Below, piece after piece: positions 1-9,900 of a stretch of DNA of 64,000 nt. Each line of letters starts with the position of its first letter. The first letter of the stretch is position 1. The stretch lies in the NCBI GenBank assembly GCA_016201045.1, contig JACQDM010000007.1, forward strand, positions 62,001-126,000. Direction: 5' to 3'. The notes under the pieces were generated by a model. The model was not told where the DNA came from and did no database searches. It was given only the letters and a program-made list of their open reading frames with translations. The stretch is from Afipia sp. Lineage in GTDB: Bacteria; Pseudomonadota; Alphaproteobacteria; Rhizobiales; Xanthobacteraceae. The translations under genes and the position numbers were made by a program.

Positions 1-1021
1 GTACGGCCGCCACGGAACGCCCACCACCAAGGCGCTTCAGGATGCGTTGATGGCGCTGGAAGGTCCGAACTGCGCGGGCGTCGGGCTTGCACCGTCAGGC
101 GTTGCGGCGATCACGACGGCGCTGATGGCGGTTCTCAAATCCGGCGATCATCTCCTCGTGATCGACAGCGCCTATCGGCCGACGCGAAACTTTTGTGACG
201 GCTTTCTCAAACGCTACGGCGTCGAGACGACCTATTTCGATCCGCTGATCGGCGAGAAGATAGAAGAGCTGTTCAAGCAGAATACCCGCGCGGTCATCGT
301 CGAGGCACCGGGGTCGCAGTCGTTCGAGATGCCGGACATTCCCGCCATCGCAGCCGTTGCACATCGCAAAGGTGCCTTGGTCATCGACGACAACACTTGG
401 GCGACCCCGCTCTATCACCGCTCGCTCGATCAGGGCATCGATATCAGCATTCAGGCCGCGACCAAATATATCGGCGGCCATTCCGACATCATGTTCGGAA
501 CGATCTCGGCGAACGCGAAAACCTGGCCGCAGATTGCCGAGGCGATCCGTCTGCTCGGCGTCTGTGCCGGACCGGACGACGTCTTTCTCGCGCTGCGCGG
601 GTTGCGCACGCTTGCGGTTCGGCTCGCCCATCACCAGCAGTCGGCGCTTGAGATGGCCCGATGGTTTGTTGACCGGCCGGAAGTGCTGCGCGTCATTCAC
701 CCTGCGCTCGAAAGCGATCCGGGTTACGCGATCTGGAAGCGCGATTTCACCGGCGCGACGGGACTGTTCAGCGTGGTGCTGAAGCCCGCGCCGAAAAAAG
801 CCGTCGATGCCATGCTCGATGCGCTGACGCTGTTCGGCATGGGCTATTCGTGGGGCGGCTTCGAGAGCCTTGTCATTCCATTCGACTGTTCGTCATACCG
901 GACGGCGACCAAATGGAATCCTGGCGGACCGGCACTTCGCTTTCACATCGGTCTTGAGAATATCGGCGACCTGAAGAATGACCTCGAACGCGGATTTGCG
1001 GCGCTGAAGGCTGCAAGCTGA
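1..1021 (+). CDS. metC: Cystathionine beta-lyase (5' truncated by window edge)
   Basis: PLP-dependent Cys/Met-metabolism enzyme, probably cleaving cystathionine to homocysteine, pyruvate and ammonia in methionine synthesis. The frame is open from base 2 and reads YGRHGTPTTKALQDAL before the first ATG at 47, which is the conserved N-terminal region of this family. The true start therefore lies upstream of the window. The PLP lysine sits in SIQAATKYIGGHSD, and the substrate-binding C-terminal motif WGGFESL is present. The gene converges on the LAB_N gene with only 5 bp between the stops. Other members of the family (cystathionine gamma-synthase, methionine gamma-lyase) are possible, but the WGGFESL context favours the beta-lyase. 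Confidence 0.88.
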   Translation, partial: YGRHGTPTTKALQDALMALEGPNCAGVGLAPSGVAAITTALMAVLKSGDHLLVIDSAYRPTRNFCDGFLKRYGVETTYFDPLIGEKIEELFKQNTRAVIVEAPGSQSFEMPDIPAIAAVAHRKGALVIDDNTWATPLYHRSLDQGIDISIQAATKYIGGHSDIMFGTISANAKTWPQIAEAIRLLGVCAGPDDVFLALRGLRTLAVRLAHHQQSALEMARWFVDRPEVLRVIHPALESDPGYAIWKRDFTGATGLFSVVLKPAPKKAVDAMLDALTLFGMGYSWGGFESLVIPFDCSSYRTATKWNPGGPALRFHIGLENIGDLKNDLERGFAALKAAS

Positions 1022-1026
1022 ATCGG

Positions 1027-1365
1027 TTAGCCGACGCTCTTCGAGCCCGATCCGCGATTTTTGACGATCAGCATGATGTTGCGGATGTAGATGATCGTCG
1101 CGAGGCTCTGCCCGACAATGATGACCGGCTCGCGCTTCGCGATACCGTATACGAGCGTCATCAATCCGCCGGCCATCGAGAAAAACCAGAACGCCATCGG
1201 CACAACGCTGTTGCCGGCCCGTTCGCTTGCGATCCACTGAACGAGAAAGCGCGCCGTGAATGCCAGCTGCGCGACAAGGCCAAAGGCCAGCCAGAAATCG
1301 AACTTCGCCACGAACACGTCGTACAGATAGTCGCTCATCATATGTCCAAACTGAATGAGCATCAT
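1027..1365 (-). CDS. Lipid A biosynthesis N-terminal (LAB_N) domain membrane protein
   Basis: Protein of about 112 aa with three hydrophobic segments, typical of the small LAB_N family (FWLAFGLVAQLAFTARFLVQW, then two more helices). These proteins resemble SMR-type carriers and are usually encoded beside polyprenyl-phosphate sugar transferases. I chose the ATG at 1365 rather than the longer track start. It overlaps the stop of the upstream glycosyltransferase as ATGA, which points to translational coupling. A role in moving or presenting a lipid-linked sugar is inference from the neighbours. Confidence 0.8.
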   Translation of the reverse strand: MMLIQFGHMMSDYLYDVFVAKFDFWLAFGLVAQLAFTARFLVQWIASERAGNSVVPMAFWFFSMAGGLMTLVYGIAKREPVIIVGQSLATIIYIRNIMLIVKNRGSGSKSVG

Positions 1366-2117
1366 TTTACCTCGGTTGCGGCCGGCGTCGGCTTCTTGCG
1401 GCGAATGAGCCACCACACGCCGAAGAGGTCCATGATTCCGATCCACAGCCGATCGAAGAATCCGTAGTTGGAAACGCCAGAATGTCTTGGGCGGTCGATG
1501 ACATCGACGTAGGCAATGTCATATCCCTCGCGGCGCACGAGCGCTGGCAGAAACCGATGCAGGCCGTCGAAATACGGCATCATCAGAAACACATCGCGAC
1601 GAAACGCCTTCAGGCCGCAGCCGGTGTCGCGGGTGCCATCGTGCAGGATCATGTTGCGGATGCCGTTGGCGGCGCGCGACTGGAATTTCTTGAAGCCGGT
1701 ATCCTTGCGTCCGACGCGCTGACCTGCCGCAAGGCCGACTCCATTGCCGCCCTTCTCGATCGCCGAGATCAGATCCGGCAGAAAGGCGGGATTGTTCTGG
1801 CCGTCGCCGTCGAGCGTCGCCACGATGGCGCCCCGCGCCGCGCGAACGCCGCTGCGCACGGCTGCAGACTGGCCCGACGATTTGGCGTGATCGATGCGGC
1901 GCAGATTTTTCCGCGCGTTCATTTCCGTCGCAAGGCGTGCCGGCGTGGAATCGGTCGAGCCGTCGTTGACGTAGATGATTTCATAGTTCCAGCGACTGTC
2001 GAGCGCAGCGGCAATCTCCGCGATCAACGGGGAAATATTGTTCTCCTCGTTGCGCACCGGCACCACGATGGACACGTCGGCAGCAGGCACAACTGAGGAA
2101 ATGGATCGGTCGGTCAT
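1362..2117 (-). CDS. Family 2 glycosyltransferase, polyprenyl-phosphate sugar synthase type
   Basis: A 251-aa GT2 enzyme of the dolichol-phosphate-mannose synthase / ArnC type. The N-terminal half has the nucleotide-sugar fold: VSIVVPVRNEENNI, YVNDGSTDST, and the metal-binding LDGDGQNNP. The acceptor-site region DTGCGLKAFRRDVF is present. The C-terminus has only a short hydrophobic stretch (LWIGIMDLFGVWWLI), not the two full membrane helices of ArnC. It probably attaches a sugar to a C55 lipid phosphate on the cytoplasmic face. It is coupled to LAB_N by an ATGA overlap and follows the PAP2 and GT39 genes on the same strand after a 55-bp gap. Confidence 0.85.
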   Translation of the reverse strand: MTDRSISSVVPAADVSIVVPVRNEENNISPLIAEIAAALDSRWNYEIIYVNDGSTDSTPARLATEMNARKNLRRIDHAKSSGQSAAVRSGVRAARGAIVATLDGDGQNNPAFLPDLISAIEKGGNGVGLAAGQRVGRKDTGFKKFQSRAANGIRNMILHDGTRDTGCGLKAFRRDVFLMMPYFDGLHRFLPALVRREGYDIAYVDVIDRPRHSGVSNYGFFDRLWIGIMDLFGVWWLIRRKKPTPAATEVK

Positions 2118-2172
2118 GGCCTTGCACTATCCGCGCGAAATCGCCGGATTTTCCGGCGTCCGGCGAGGCTTA

Positions 2173-3015
2173 TTATGGTGCTGAACGCCTGCGGGCAACC
2201 CTTTTGACGGCATTCCAGGAGGGCTGCTGAAGCGGCGTAATCGAGCCGTCATCCTTGATCTTGAAGCCGAGATGCCTCGCGGCGAACCAATATCGCACCA
2301 GCATCGCACCTATGACACCGACAAGAGCGCCGGCCATCACATCGCTTGGATGATGCGCCAGCAAAACGACGCGGCTGACGCAGATCAGAATCGTAAAAAT
2401 CCACATCGCGACGGTCAGGCGCGGCCACAGCGTTGCTATGGCGAACGCCATGGCGGCCGCCGTCAAGGCGTGGCCGGACGGAAAGCTGGCATAGGCTTCA
2501 ACGCGCGCGAAGGGCGAAAAATTATAGGCATTGGCGTCCCCGCCGACGAACGGCCGCCCACGCCCCACTGAAATCTTGATCAGTTCACCGATGATCCGCG
2601 CGGTCAGCACCGAGAAGAAAATATACTGAAGGCGAATTCCGAACAACGCCAAGGCGAGCCGCGACGAATTGTGCAGCCGGGGCAAAGTCAGAATGACAAG
2701 CAGCAGCGCGGCAACGAGTGCGCCAAGCACGAATTCGGATTTGGCAAATTCCGTAAACACCCGGACCGCAAACAGATCGGGGCTGCCGCGCGGCGGCATC
2801 AATCGTATCGCGGAAACGTCGATCAGGAACATCGATGCACCGACCGCGACTGCCGTGACAATCGACAGCAAGAGCCAGCGCCGCGCCATGACACGCCGCG
2901 CCTGCTGGCGGCGCGAATGCGACGGCGCACCGAACAGCCGCAAAAACGACGTCCTGACGATCAAAGCCAATTGCCGGACATAGCTCGCGGATTGCACGGC
3001 GGCTGAAGCTGGCAC
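2173..3015 (-). CDS. PAP2-family lipid phosphatase
   Basis: A 280-aa integral membrane phosphatase. The three conserved motifs are visible: KISVGRGRP, SFPSGHALTAA, and SRVVLLAHHPSDV, which supplies the catalytic histidine and aspartate. About six hydrophobic segments are seen. The start is a GTG at 3015 that overlaps the TAG stop of the upstream GT39 gene by one base (TAGTG). Enzymes of this family remove phosphate from lipid A (LpxE/LpxF) or from undecaprenyl diphosphate. The setting between glycan-lipid genes makes lipid A dephosphorylation or carrier recycling likely, but the substrate cannot be read from the sequence. Confidence 0.85.
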   Translation of the reverse strand: MPASAAVQSASYVRQLALIVRTSFLRLFGAPSHSRRQQARRVMARRWLLLSIVTAVAVGASMFLIDVSAIRLMPPRGSPDLFAVRVFTEFAKSEFVLGALVAALLLVILTLPRLHNSSRLALALFGIRLQYIFFSVLTARIIGELIKISVGRGRPFVGGDANAYNFSPFARVEAYASFPSGHALTAAAMAFAIATLWPRLTVAMWIFTILICVSRVVLLAHHPSDVMAGALVGVIGAMLVRYWFAARHLGFKIKDDGSITPLQQPSWNAVKRVARRRSAP

Positions 3016-4763
3016 TACTCCGTTCCCTCGGAACGGAACACGGCCACCGAAATCGAGCGGCCCTGCGAAATGTTGAAACCGTCGATGCGATCGCCGACGG
3101 CATAACGAAGCCCGATGGCTTCGGCACGCTGCGCGAACGCGCGTTCTTCACGCGCCTCGACCAGCGCAAACCGGCAGCTTCCCTGCAGCAGAAAGTCGGC
3201 CGCCCCCGAACCGTTGGTCAGAAGCGTCGATGTGCCCACCATGAAGACGAGGCTCGGCTCCTGAAATCCGGCGGCCGCTGCAACAGGCTTGACGCATTCG
3301 ACGCTGCGCAGCGAGCGGGCGATCTGCACACTTGGAAACAGAGGCGACAGCGACGGGATCACCGCGCCATAAATGCAGACGGCCAGAAACCACGCAGCAG
3401 CCACCGCATTGAGCAACGAATGCTCGCCGCGCTGATTGTCAAACAGCCACCATGCGAATAAGCCGAAGATCATCGCGCCCGCAGCGAACGGCCACGCAGG
3501 GAACTGCGGCTGATGCAGCATTGCGATGGCAACAATGATCGCGCCGATCGCTGCAACCAGCGGCAGCACGAACCACCATGCCGCGCCACGCGCGATCCAC
3601 GGCGTCTGTGACAGCACCCGCCGCTCCAGCGCGCCAACAATCAGGATTGCGATGGCAGGATAAAGCGGCAGCACGTAGTGCGGCAGCTTGGTGATGACGA
3701 GTTCAAACACGATCCATGCCGGCAAAACCCATGCGAGCAGAAACTGCGCACCGGGTTCACGCCGCGCACGCCACACCGCCGGAACGGCCATGCCCGCGAG
3801 TGCCGATCCCGGCCAGAACGTCACCCAGAACAGAACGAAATAGAGTCCCGGCGGCGCGCCGTGCGACTCCATCGGGCTCGCGATCTTGTTCAGCATGTCG
3901 CCGCCGAGCGAGTTCTCGAAGAAGCTCTCGCCCGATTTCAAAAAGATCGCGACGAACCAAGGTAATACGAGGACGAGCATCCACATCAGCCCCCACAACG
4001 GCCGCAAGCGCCACAGCCATGCGACGGAGCGGTCGAGGATCGCAAGCGTCACAACGGTGAGCGCCACGAACATTAGGATCAGCGGGCCTTTGAGCAAAAT
4101 GCCGCCCGCCATTCCGGTCCAGAAAATTGCGGGCAGCGTCCACGGCGGGTGCGCGGCATTGTCACCGCGCTGCCATTGCAGATAAACGCGCGCCATCGCG
4201 CCCATCACCGCAGTTGTCGTCAGCAGCAGCATCGCATCGGTTTTTGCGAGACGCGCCTCGACACCGAGCAGGATAGAACTGCACATGATGAGACCGGCGA
4301 GCAGCGCGCCGCGACGCGTTACGAATCCGAGCGCAGTCCAATACGTCAGCAGCACCGCACCGATTGCCCCGATCAGCGAGGGAACGCGATAAAGCCAGAT
4401 GCGGATTTGTGCGTTCGGCAATCCGAGCTTGGACACGGTTTCGACGGCGGCCGCCTGCAGCCAGTAAATGCCGACGGGCTTTTTGTAGCGAACCTCGTCC
4501 TGAAATCGGATGTCGACAAAATCCTTGTTCTCCACCATCTGCTTTGTGGCCTGCGCAAAGCGCGCCTCGTCGCGATCGACCGGCGGAATGTTGAAAAATC
4601 CGGGGAGGAAAAACATCAGCGCGCACAGCATGAGCATGGCGACGGCGCGCGCATGGTTGGCCGACGCAAAATCCAGAACCCGTACCAGTCCGCTGCCGGG
4701 ATTTTTCCGGGTAACAGGCTCGCGGGGAGCGCCAAATCGGGGACGCGGGTAGATGTCGGTCAT
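3015..4763 (-). CDS. ArnT-like family 39 glycosyltransferase
   Basis: A 582-aa multi-spanning membrane protein of the GT39/ArnT kind, which transfers a sugar from a polyprenyl phosphate donor to lipid A or another envelope acceptor in the periplasm. The family signature PPVDRDEARFAQATKQM lies in the first periplasmic loop and carries the acidic catalytic residues; RYKKPVGIYWLQA follows. About a dozen hydrophobic helices follow, then a soluble C-terminal domain. It is first in a minus-strand run with PAP2 (one-base stop/start overlap), GT2 and LAB_N. Known ArnT donors are L-Ara4N or GalA; in this bacterial group mannose and galacturonate on lipid A are also known, so the sugar is left open. 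Confidence 0.85.
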   Translation of the reverse strand: MTDIYPRPRFGAPREPVTRKNPGSGLVRVLDFASANHARAVAMLMLCALMFFLPGFFNIPPVDRDEARFAQATKQMVENKDFVDIRFQDEVRYKKPVGIYWLQAAAVETVSKLGLPNAQIRIWLYRVPSLIGAIGAVLLTYWTALGFVTRRGALLAGLIMCSSILLGVEARLAKTDAMLLLTTTAVMGAMARVYLQWQRGDNAAHPPWTLPAIFWTGMAGGILLKGPLILMFVALTVVTLAILDRSVAWLWRLRPLWGLMWMLVLVLPWFVAIFLKSGESFFENSLGGDMLNKIASPMESHGAPPGLYFVLFWVTFWPGSALAGMAVPAVWRARREPGAQFLLAWVLPAWIVFELVITKLPHYVLPLYPAIAILIVGALERRVLSQTPWIARGAAWWFVLPLVAAIGAIIVAIAMLHQPQFPAWPFAAGAMIFGLFAWWLFDNQRGEHSLLNAVAAAWFLAVCIYGAVIPSLSPLFPSVQIARSLRSVECVKPVAAAAGFQEPSLVFMVGTSTLLTNGSGAADFLLQGSCRFALVEAREERAFAQRAEAIGLRYAVGDRIDGFNISQGRSISVAVFRSEGTE

Positions 4764-4813
4764 CGGCTTCGCTTACGCCGAAACCATCATGGGGACAACC
4801 GCTTGGCGGTAGC

Positions 4814-6931
4814 CTACTGAATTCTCACGACAACTGTGTCTGCGGCACCCGTGGCATCCATCACGGTCAGCCGCACGAATCCGGGACCCGGCGGATCGAT
4901 CAGTTTCTGGCGGCGGCTGTCGATGTCGCCGACCGCCACACCGTTGACCAGCATCGTCATCGGCAGCACGCCGCCGGCAACTTTCACCGGCAACGTCGCT
5001 GTATTCGCTTCGCCCGCGCTGTTTGCATCGATCCGCGAGCCGTTGAGCGGAAACTGGATGCGAAGAGCCTGCTCGCTTCCAGTGCGGATGAAATCGCCAG
5101 CCGGGCGAAAACGCCGCAGCGGCAACGGCAGCTTCGCGTTGGTTGCGATCAGCGTGCCCTTCGGTGCTTTCGGCAGCGCTGCAGGCGACTTGCCGGTGCG
5201 CGCGAATGCATCGAACAGGATCGGGGCTGCGGCTGTTCTGCCGGTCAAGCCGGTGACCGGCGCGCCATCCGGGCGTCCAACCCAGACGCCGATGGTCATG
5301 CGTCCGTCGAAACCGATCGACCACGCGTCGCGATAGCCGTAACTCGTGCCGGTCTTGAACGCGATGCGGTGTGACGGCGCGTTGTCGGGCGGCGGCGTTC
5401 CGATCAGGATATTTCCGACCTGCCACGCTGCGGAGGCTTCGACGAGCCGCCGCACGTCTTGCTCGCCACCGCCATCTCTTACGATCTCGCGTAACGGCAT
5501 GGTGTTGCCGAGCCGCGCCAGACCCGAATACAACCGCACCAGATCGCTCAGCGTGATGCCGACGCCGCCGAGGCCCATCGCAAGACCCGGTACTTCGTCC
5601 TTCGGAAGAATCAAGTTCGCGCCGGCCTGACGGATGCGCGCGGTCAGGCGGCTCGACCCGACGCGGTCCAAGAGCGCAATCGCAGGAACGTTGAGCGACA
5701 TTTGCAAAGCACGGCGGATCGCGACCGTACCCTGAAACGTCATGTCGAAATTCTCCGGCGCGTAGGAGCCGTAACGAATGGGCCGATCCTCGATCAGGCT
5801 TTCCGGATTGACGAAACCGTCCTCGAACGCGAGACCGTAGATGAAGGGCTTGAGCGTCGAGCCGGGCGAACGCACCGCGCGCGTCATGTCCACCTGCCCG
5901 GCGCGGCGCGCATCGAAATAATCGGGCGAACCGATATGCGCGATGACTTCGCCGGTCGCATTGTCGACCGCGAGGATTCCAATCGACGCGCTGGCGTTGA
6001 ACGAAGACATCCGGTCGCGCGCCAGCGCTTCGAGATTTTTCTGAATTGTTGCATCGAGCGTCAGCCGGATGACCGGCGACTCTTTCAAGACGGCGACAGC
6101 CTGCACAGTCGCGTGCGGCGCAAGGATCGGCATCGCCTTGCGCAATGACGGCACCGGCTCGATCAGCGCGCGGGAGGCGTCGTCTTGCGGTACGCGGCCC
6201 TCCGCAACCAGACGCATCAGCACCCGGTCGCGCGCCGAGCGTGCCGCATCCGAAAACCGATCCAGCCGCCGCGTTTCCGGCGACTGCGGCAGCGCGACCA
6301 GAAGTGCGCTCTCGGCCAGCGAAAGCCGCTTCGGCTCCTTGCCGAAATAGGCGAACGAGGCAGCGCGCACGCCTTCGAGATTTCCGCCGAATGGCGCGAG
6401 CGTCAGATAAAGATCGAGAATCTCATCCTTGCTCAGTTGCCGCTCGATCTGCAAGGCACGGACGATCTGCCGCAACTTTGCAGAGACCGAACGCTCCTGG
6501 CGCGGCTCGATCAGCCGCGCGAGCTGCATCGTGATCGTCGATCCGCCCGAGACGATGTGCCCGCGCGTTGCGATCTGAAATGCCGCGCGCATCAGAGCGA
6601 GCGGATCGACGCCGGGGTGCGACCGGAAGCGGCGGTCCTCATAGCCGAGCAGCAGGTCGACATAGTCGGGATCGACGTTCGATAAGGTGCTGACCGGCAG
6701 CCGCCAGCGTCCGTCCGGCATCGCGAACGCACGCAGCAGCTTTCCGTTGCGGTCGACAACGACGGTCGACGCGCGCCGCGCCTGTTCGAGCGGCAATGGC
6801 GGAAGCCACGCGATCCAGATCGCAAAAACAGACAATCCGACCGCCAAAGCGATGCCGAGCGCGATGGATGCGCGCCTGGCGTATCGCCATCGCCGATCGA
6901 CAGACGGCTTCATGGTCGCTGCGGCTGTCAT
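4814..6931 (-). CDS. pbpC: Penicillin-binding protein 1C
   Basis: A 705-aa bifunctional class A PBP. After an N-terminal membrane anchor (IALGIALAVGLSVFAIWI) comes the glycosyltransferase domain with GYEDRRFRSHPGVDP, GGSTITMQLARL and the ALLVALPQSPE box. The transpeptidase domain has the three active-site motifs SPGSTLKP, SLN and KTGTS. The C-terminal region matches the biPBP_C domain peculiar to PBP1C. Its start overlaps the stop of the alpha-2-macroglobulin gene by 4 bp (ATGA), the classic yfhM-pbpC pairing. It completes murein repair in the periplasm. Confidence 0.95.
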   Translation of the reverse strand: MTAAATMKPSVDRRWRYARRASIALGIALAVGLSVFAIWIAWLPPLPLEQARRASTVVVDRNGKLLRAFAMPDGRWRLPVSTLSNVDPDYVDLLLGYEDRRFRSHPGVDPLALMRAAFQIATRGHIVSGGSTITMQLARLIEPRQERSVSAKLRQIVRALQIERQLSKDEILDLYLTLAPFGGNLEGVRAASFAYFGKEPKRLSLAESALLVALPQSPETRRLDRFSDAARSARDRVLMRLVAEGRVPQDDASRALIEPVPSLRKAMPILAPHATVQAVAVLKESPVIRLTLDATIQKNLEALARDRMSSFNASASIGILAVDNATGEVIAHIGSPDYFDARRAGQVDMTRAVRSPGSTLKPFIYGLAFEDGFVNPESLIEDRPIRYGSYAPENFDMTFQGTVAIRRALQMSLNVPAIALLDRVGSSRLTARIRQAGANLILPKDEVPGLAMGLGGVGITLSDLVRLYSGLARLGNTMPLREIVRDGGGEQDVRRLVEASAAWQVGNILIGTPPPDNAPSHRIAFKTGTSYGYRDAWSIGFDGRMTIGVWVGRPDGAPVTGLTGRTAAAPILFDAFARTGKSPAALPKAPKGTLIATNAKLPLPLRRFRPAGDFIRTGSEQALRIQFPLNGSRIDANSAGEANTATLPVKVAGGVLPMTMLVNGVAVGDIDSRRQKLIDPPGPGFVRLTVMDATGAADTVVVRIQ

Positions 6932-9900
6932 TTCGCCGGGCTCACCTCGACAGTGCCCGTGCCGGTGCGGCCATAGCGCGAGGGGTTATACATGTCCTCG
7001 ACATAGGCTTGCGGCAGCACGTACTTACCGGGCGAAACCGCGCGCACGACGTAAGCCACGGTAAACACCGGACTGTCGTCGCCTGCGCGTTCGATCGACG
7101 CGCTGAAACGGTCATCGCGGAATTCGGTGTTCTCCGGATCCTCGCCGTCCTGAATCCAGTCGAGCGTTCCGGTATCGCCGGACGACACGAGCTTCGGATT
7201 GTCGATCTCGAGTCCTGCCGGCAGATAATCAGCCACCATGATATGCCCGAACTCCGGCTTCGGTTCGGTAATCTTCAATACCACCGCGAAACGGTCGTTC
7301 TGCTTGGCTTTTGAAATGTCCACCGGCTTGCCGTCGAGCGTGAAATAGTTGCGCTCGATCTTGAAGCCGTTGGATGCCGCAGGTTCCGGCGTGATCGGCG
7401 CGCCGGTTACGGAGACCACGGCCTGCACCGGCGTGTCGCCGGTGTTGACGATCCGCACCGGCTTCGCCGCCATCTCGGCGCTTCGGTAACTGCGATAGAG
7501 CGCGTTCTTTGCCGGCGCACCGTCGACGGACAGCGAAACGCCATTCGCTTCCTTGGCGAGCGCACGCGAGGCGAGAACGAGCCACGCATTCTCCTGCGTC
7601 GAAGTGTAAGGCGTCAGTCCGCGCGCCGCTTCCACGCGCTCGACGGCGAGTGTCAGCGTTGCCTTCGGTGCATTGCCTTCGCTTGCAAGCGAGACCAGTG
7701 CCGCAGCGTCACGCAGCGACGAGCCGTAATCGCTGCGGCCAAATTCGAGTACAGGTTTCGGCTGGAGGCTGTCGACAGCCGCCGCATAGACGCGCTCGGC
7801 GCGAACACGGTCACCGACAAGCGCGAGCGCGGCGGCGAGCTGCGCCTTTGCAATCGGCGTTGCGATGTTCTTCAGTTTGGTGTCGGCGAGATAACGCAGA
7901 TCGCCGATCGGGGCCGCGCCGTTTTTTGCGAGGACATAGAGGCCGTAGGCGAGATCGCGCCCGCCATCCTTTTCCGGCTCGTCGGCATTGACGACGGAGT
8001 TGCGGATGCGATCCAGCGCCGTCTTGAACAGAATGTCCGGCACCACGAAACCCTTTTCGCGCGCACGCGTCAGGAAGTCGGTCACATACGCATCCAGCCA
8101 CGCATCGTCGCCACCGGCGGACCACAGCCCGAACGATCCATTCGATCCCTGACGCGCGAGCAGCCGGTCGATGGCATCCTTGATGCGCTGATCCACGGCC
8201 GTATCCATCGCCAGATGCGCTTCGGCCGCGAGGTCGTTGACGTAAAGCAACGGCATCGCGCGGCTGGTGATCTGCTCGGAACAGCCGAACGGATAACGGT
8301 CCAGCGCCTTGAGGATTGTCGCCGCATCGAGCGCGGTCGAAAGGCCGACCGACAACTGCACGCCACCAGTGCCCGGCACGAGATCGGCGAACATGTCCGA
8401 GGTCAGAACAAGGCTTTCGCCCTTCGCCAATGTCCGCACCGAACGCCGCGCAAGAATTTGCGTCGCGGGCTTCACGTCGAGCGCATAGTGCCGCGCCAAC
8501 GTAAGGCCGTTCGGGCCCTTGATATCGACGTCGAGATTGGCTTGCCCCGCGCCACTCGGCGCATCGATGGCCAGCGCGACGGTGCTGCGCTGTTTCGAGG
8601 CGAGCCGCATCGTCGTTGCGGGATTGCCGAACAGCGACACCGGCCCTGTTGTCTTGACGTTGATGACGTAGTCGCCGGCAGCGCCTTCGACATTGTCGAG
8701 ATCGAGGTTCATCGTACCGCGGTCGCCCGCCAGCAGAAAGCGCGGCAAGGTCGCCGTGAGCACGACAGGATCGCGGATCGTCACATCTGTATTGGCGCGG
8801 CCTACTTTCGTTGCGCTCCATGCAACGGCCATTACGCGTGCAGTCCCCGCGAACTCAGGAATGTCGAACGACACGTCCGCCATGCCGTTTGAGCCAACGG
8901 TGACGATCCCCGAATAAAGCGCGAGAGGCTTCTGTGTCGGCGGGCTGCCCTGCAGTTCTGCACCCGCACCATCGCCGCCTGTTCGGATCTGGCCGCGCGT
9001 GCCTTGCATGCCGTCGATCAGTTGTCCGTAAAGATCGCGGATTTCAGACGTCATTGCGCGCTGGCCGAGATAGTAATCGTCCGGCGCAGGCGGCTTGTAG
9101 TTCGTCAGATTGAGAATGCCGACATCGACAGCCGCGAGGACGACTTTCACGTCCTCGCCGCGCCCGGCGCCTTCGACCTTCACCGGCAACTTCAATGTCG
9201 AGTTCGGACGAATGAGCGCAGGCGGAGACAGGCTGACCTTGAGTGTGCGTTCGGACTTGTCGATACCGAACCATTTCAGGCCGATGGAGCGTCCGGGCAT
9301 CCGCTGGGCTGCGGCATCGAGCGGACGGCGCAACGTCGCAACGACATAAGCACCCGTTCCCCAATCCTTGCCGACCGAAACGTTGATCTTGTTCTGGCCT
9401 TCCTTGATGTCGGAAGTCTGCGTCGTCAGGAGACGATCGCCGAGCACGTTGATCGTCAGTTTTCCAGCGGAGCGCGCGTTGACGGACACGATCATCGTAT
9501 CGCCGGACTTGTATTCCGGCTTGTCGATCGAGGTCTCGAGCAGGTCCGGCGTGTCGGCGCTGCCGTCGGAATACCAGCCGACATCGAACTGCACCGAGGT
9601 AATCGGCCCGTCGGCGTCGGTCGATTTGACGTCGAGGCGATAACGCCCCGGCTGAGGTGTCGACCCGATGCGCGCGGGCTTGTCGGCGGCGATCGTCAGG
9701 TCGCCGTCGGCTACACGCTTGGTGGATTTCACCGGCTCGTAGTCCCACGATGAGCCTTGGCGATACCATTGGTAACGCGACTCGATCTTCATCAGTTCGT
9801 AGCGCAGCCCGGAACGCGCCAGCGACTTGCCGTCGGGCGAGACGAAGACAACATCGAAATTGGCCGGATCGCCTTCGGCGACATTCTTGTCGGCGAACAG

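Noticed and set aside
95-700. Long antisense ORF opposite metC (and many similar long antisense ORFs)
   Set aside because: High-GC shadow frames rich in Arg and no family motifs; the sense genes are unmistakable.
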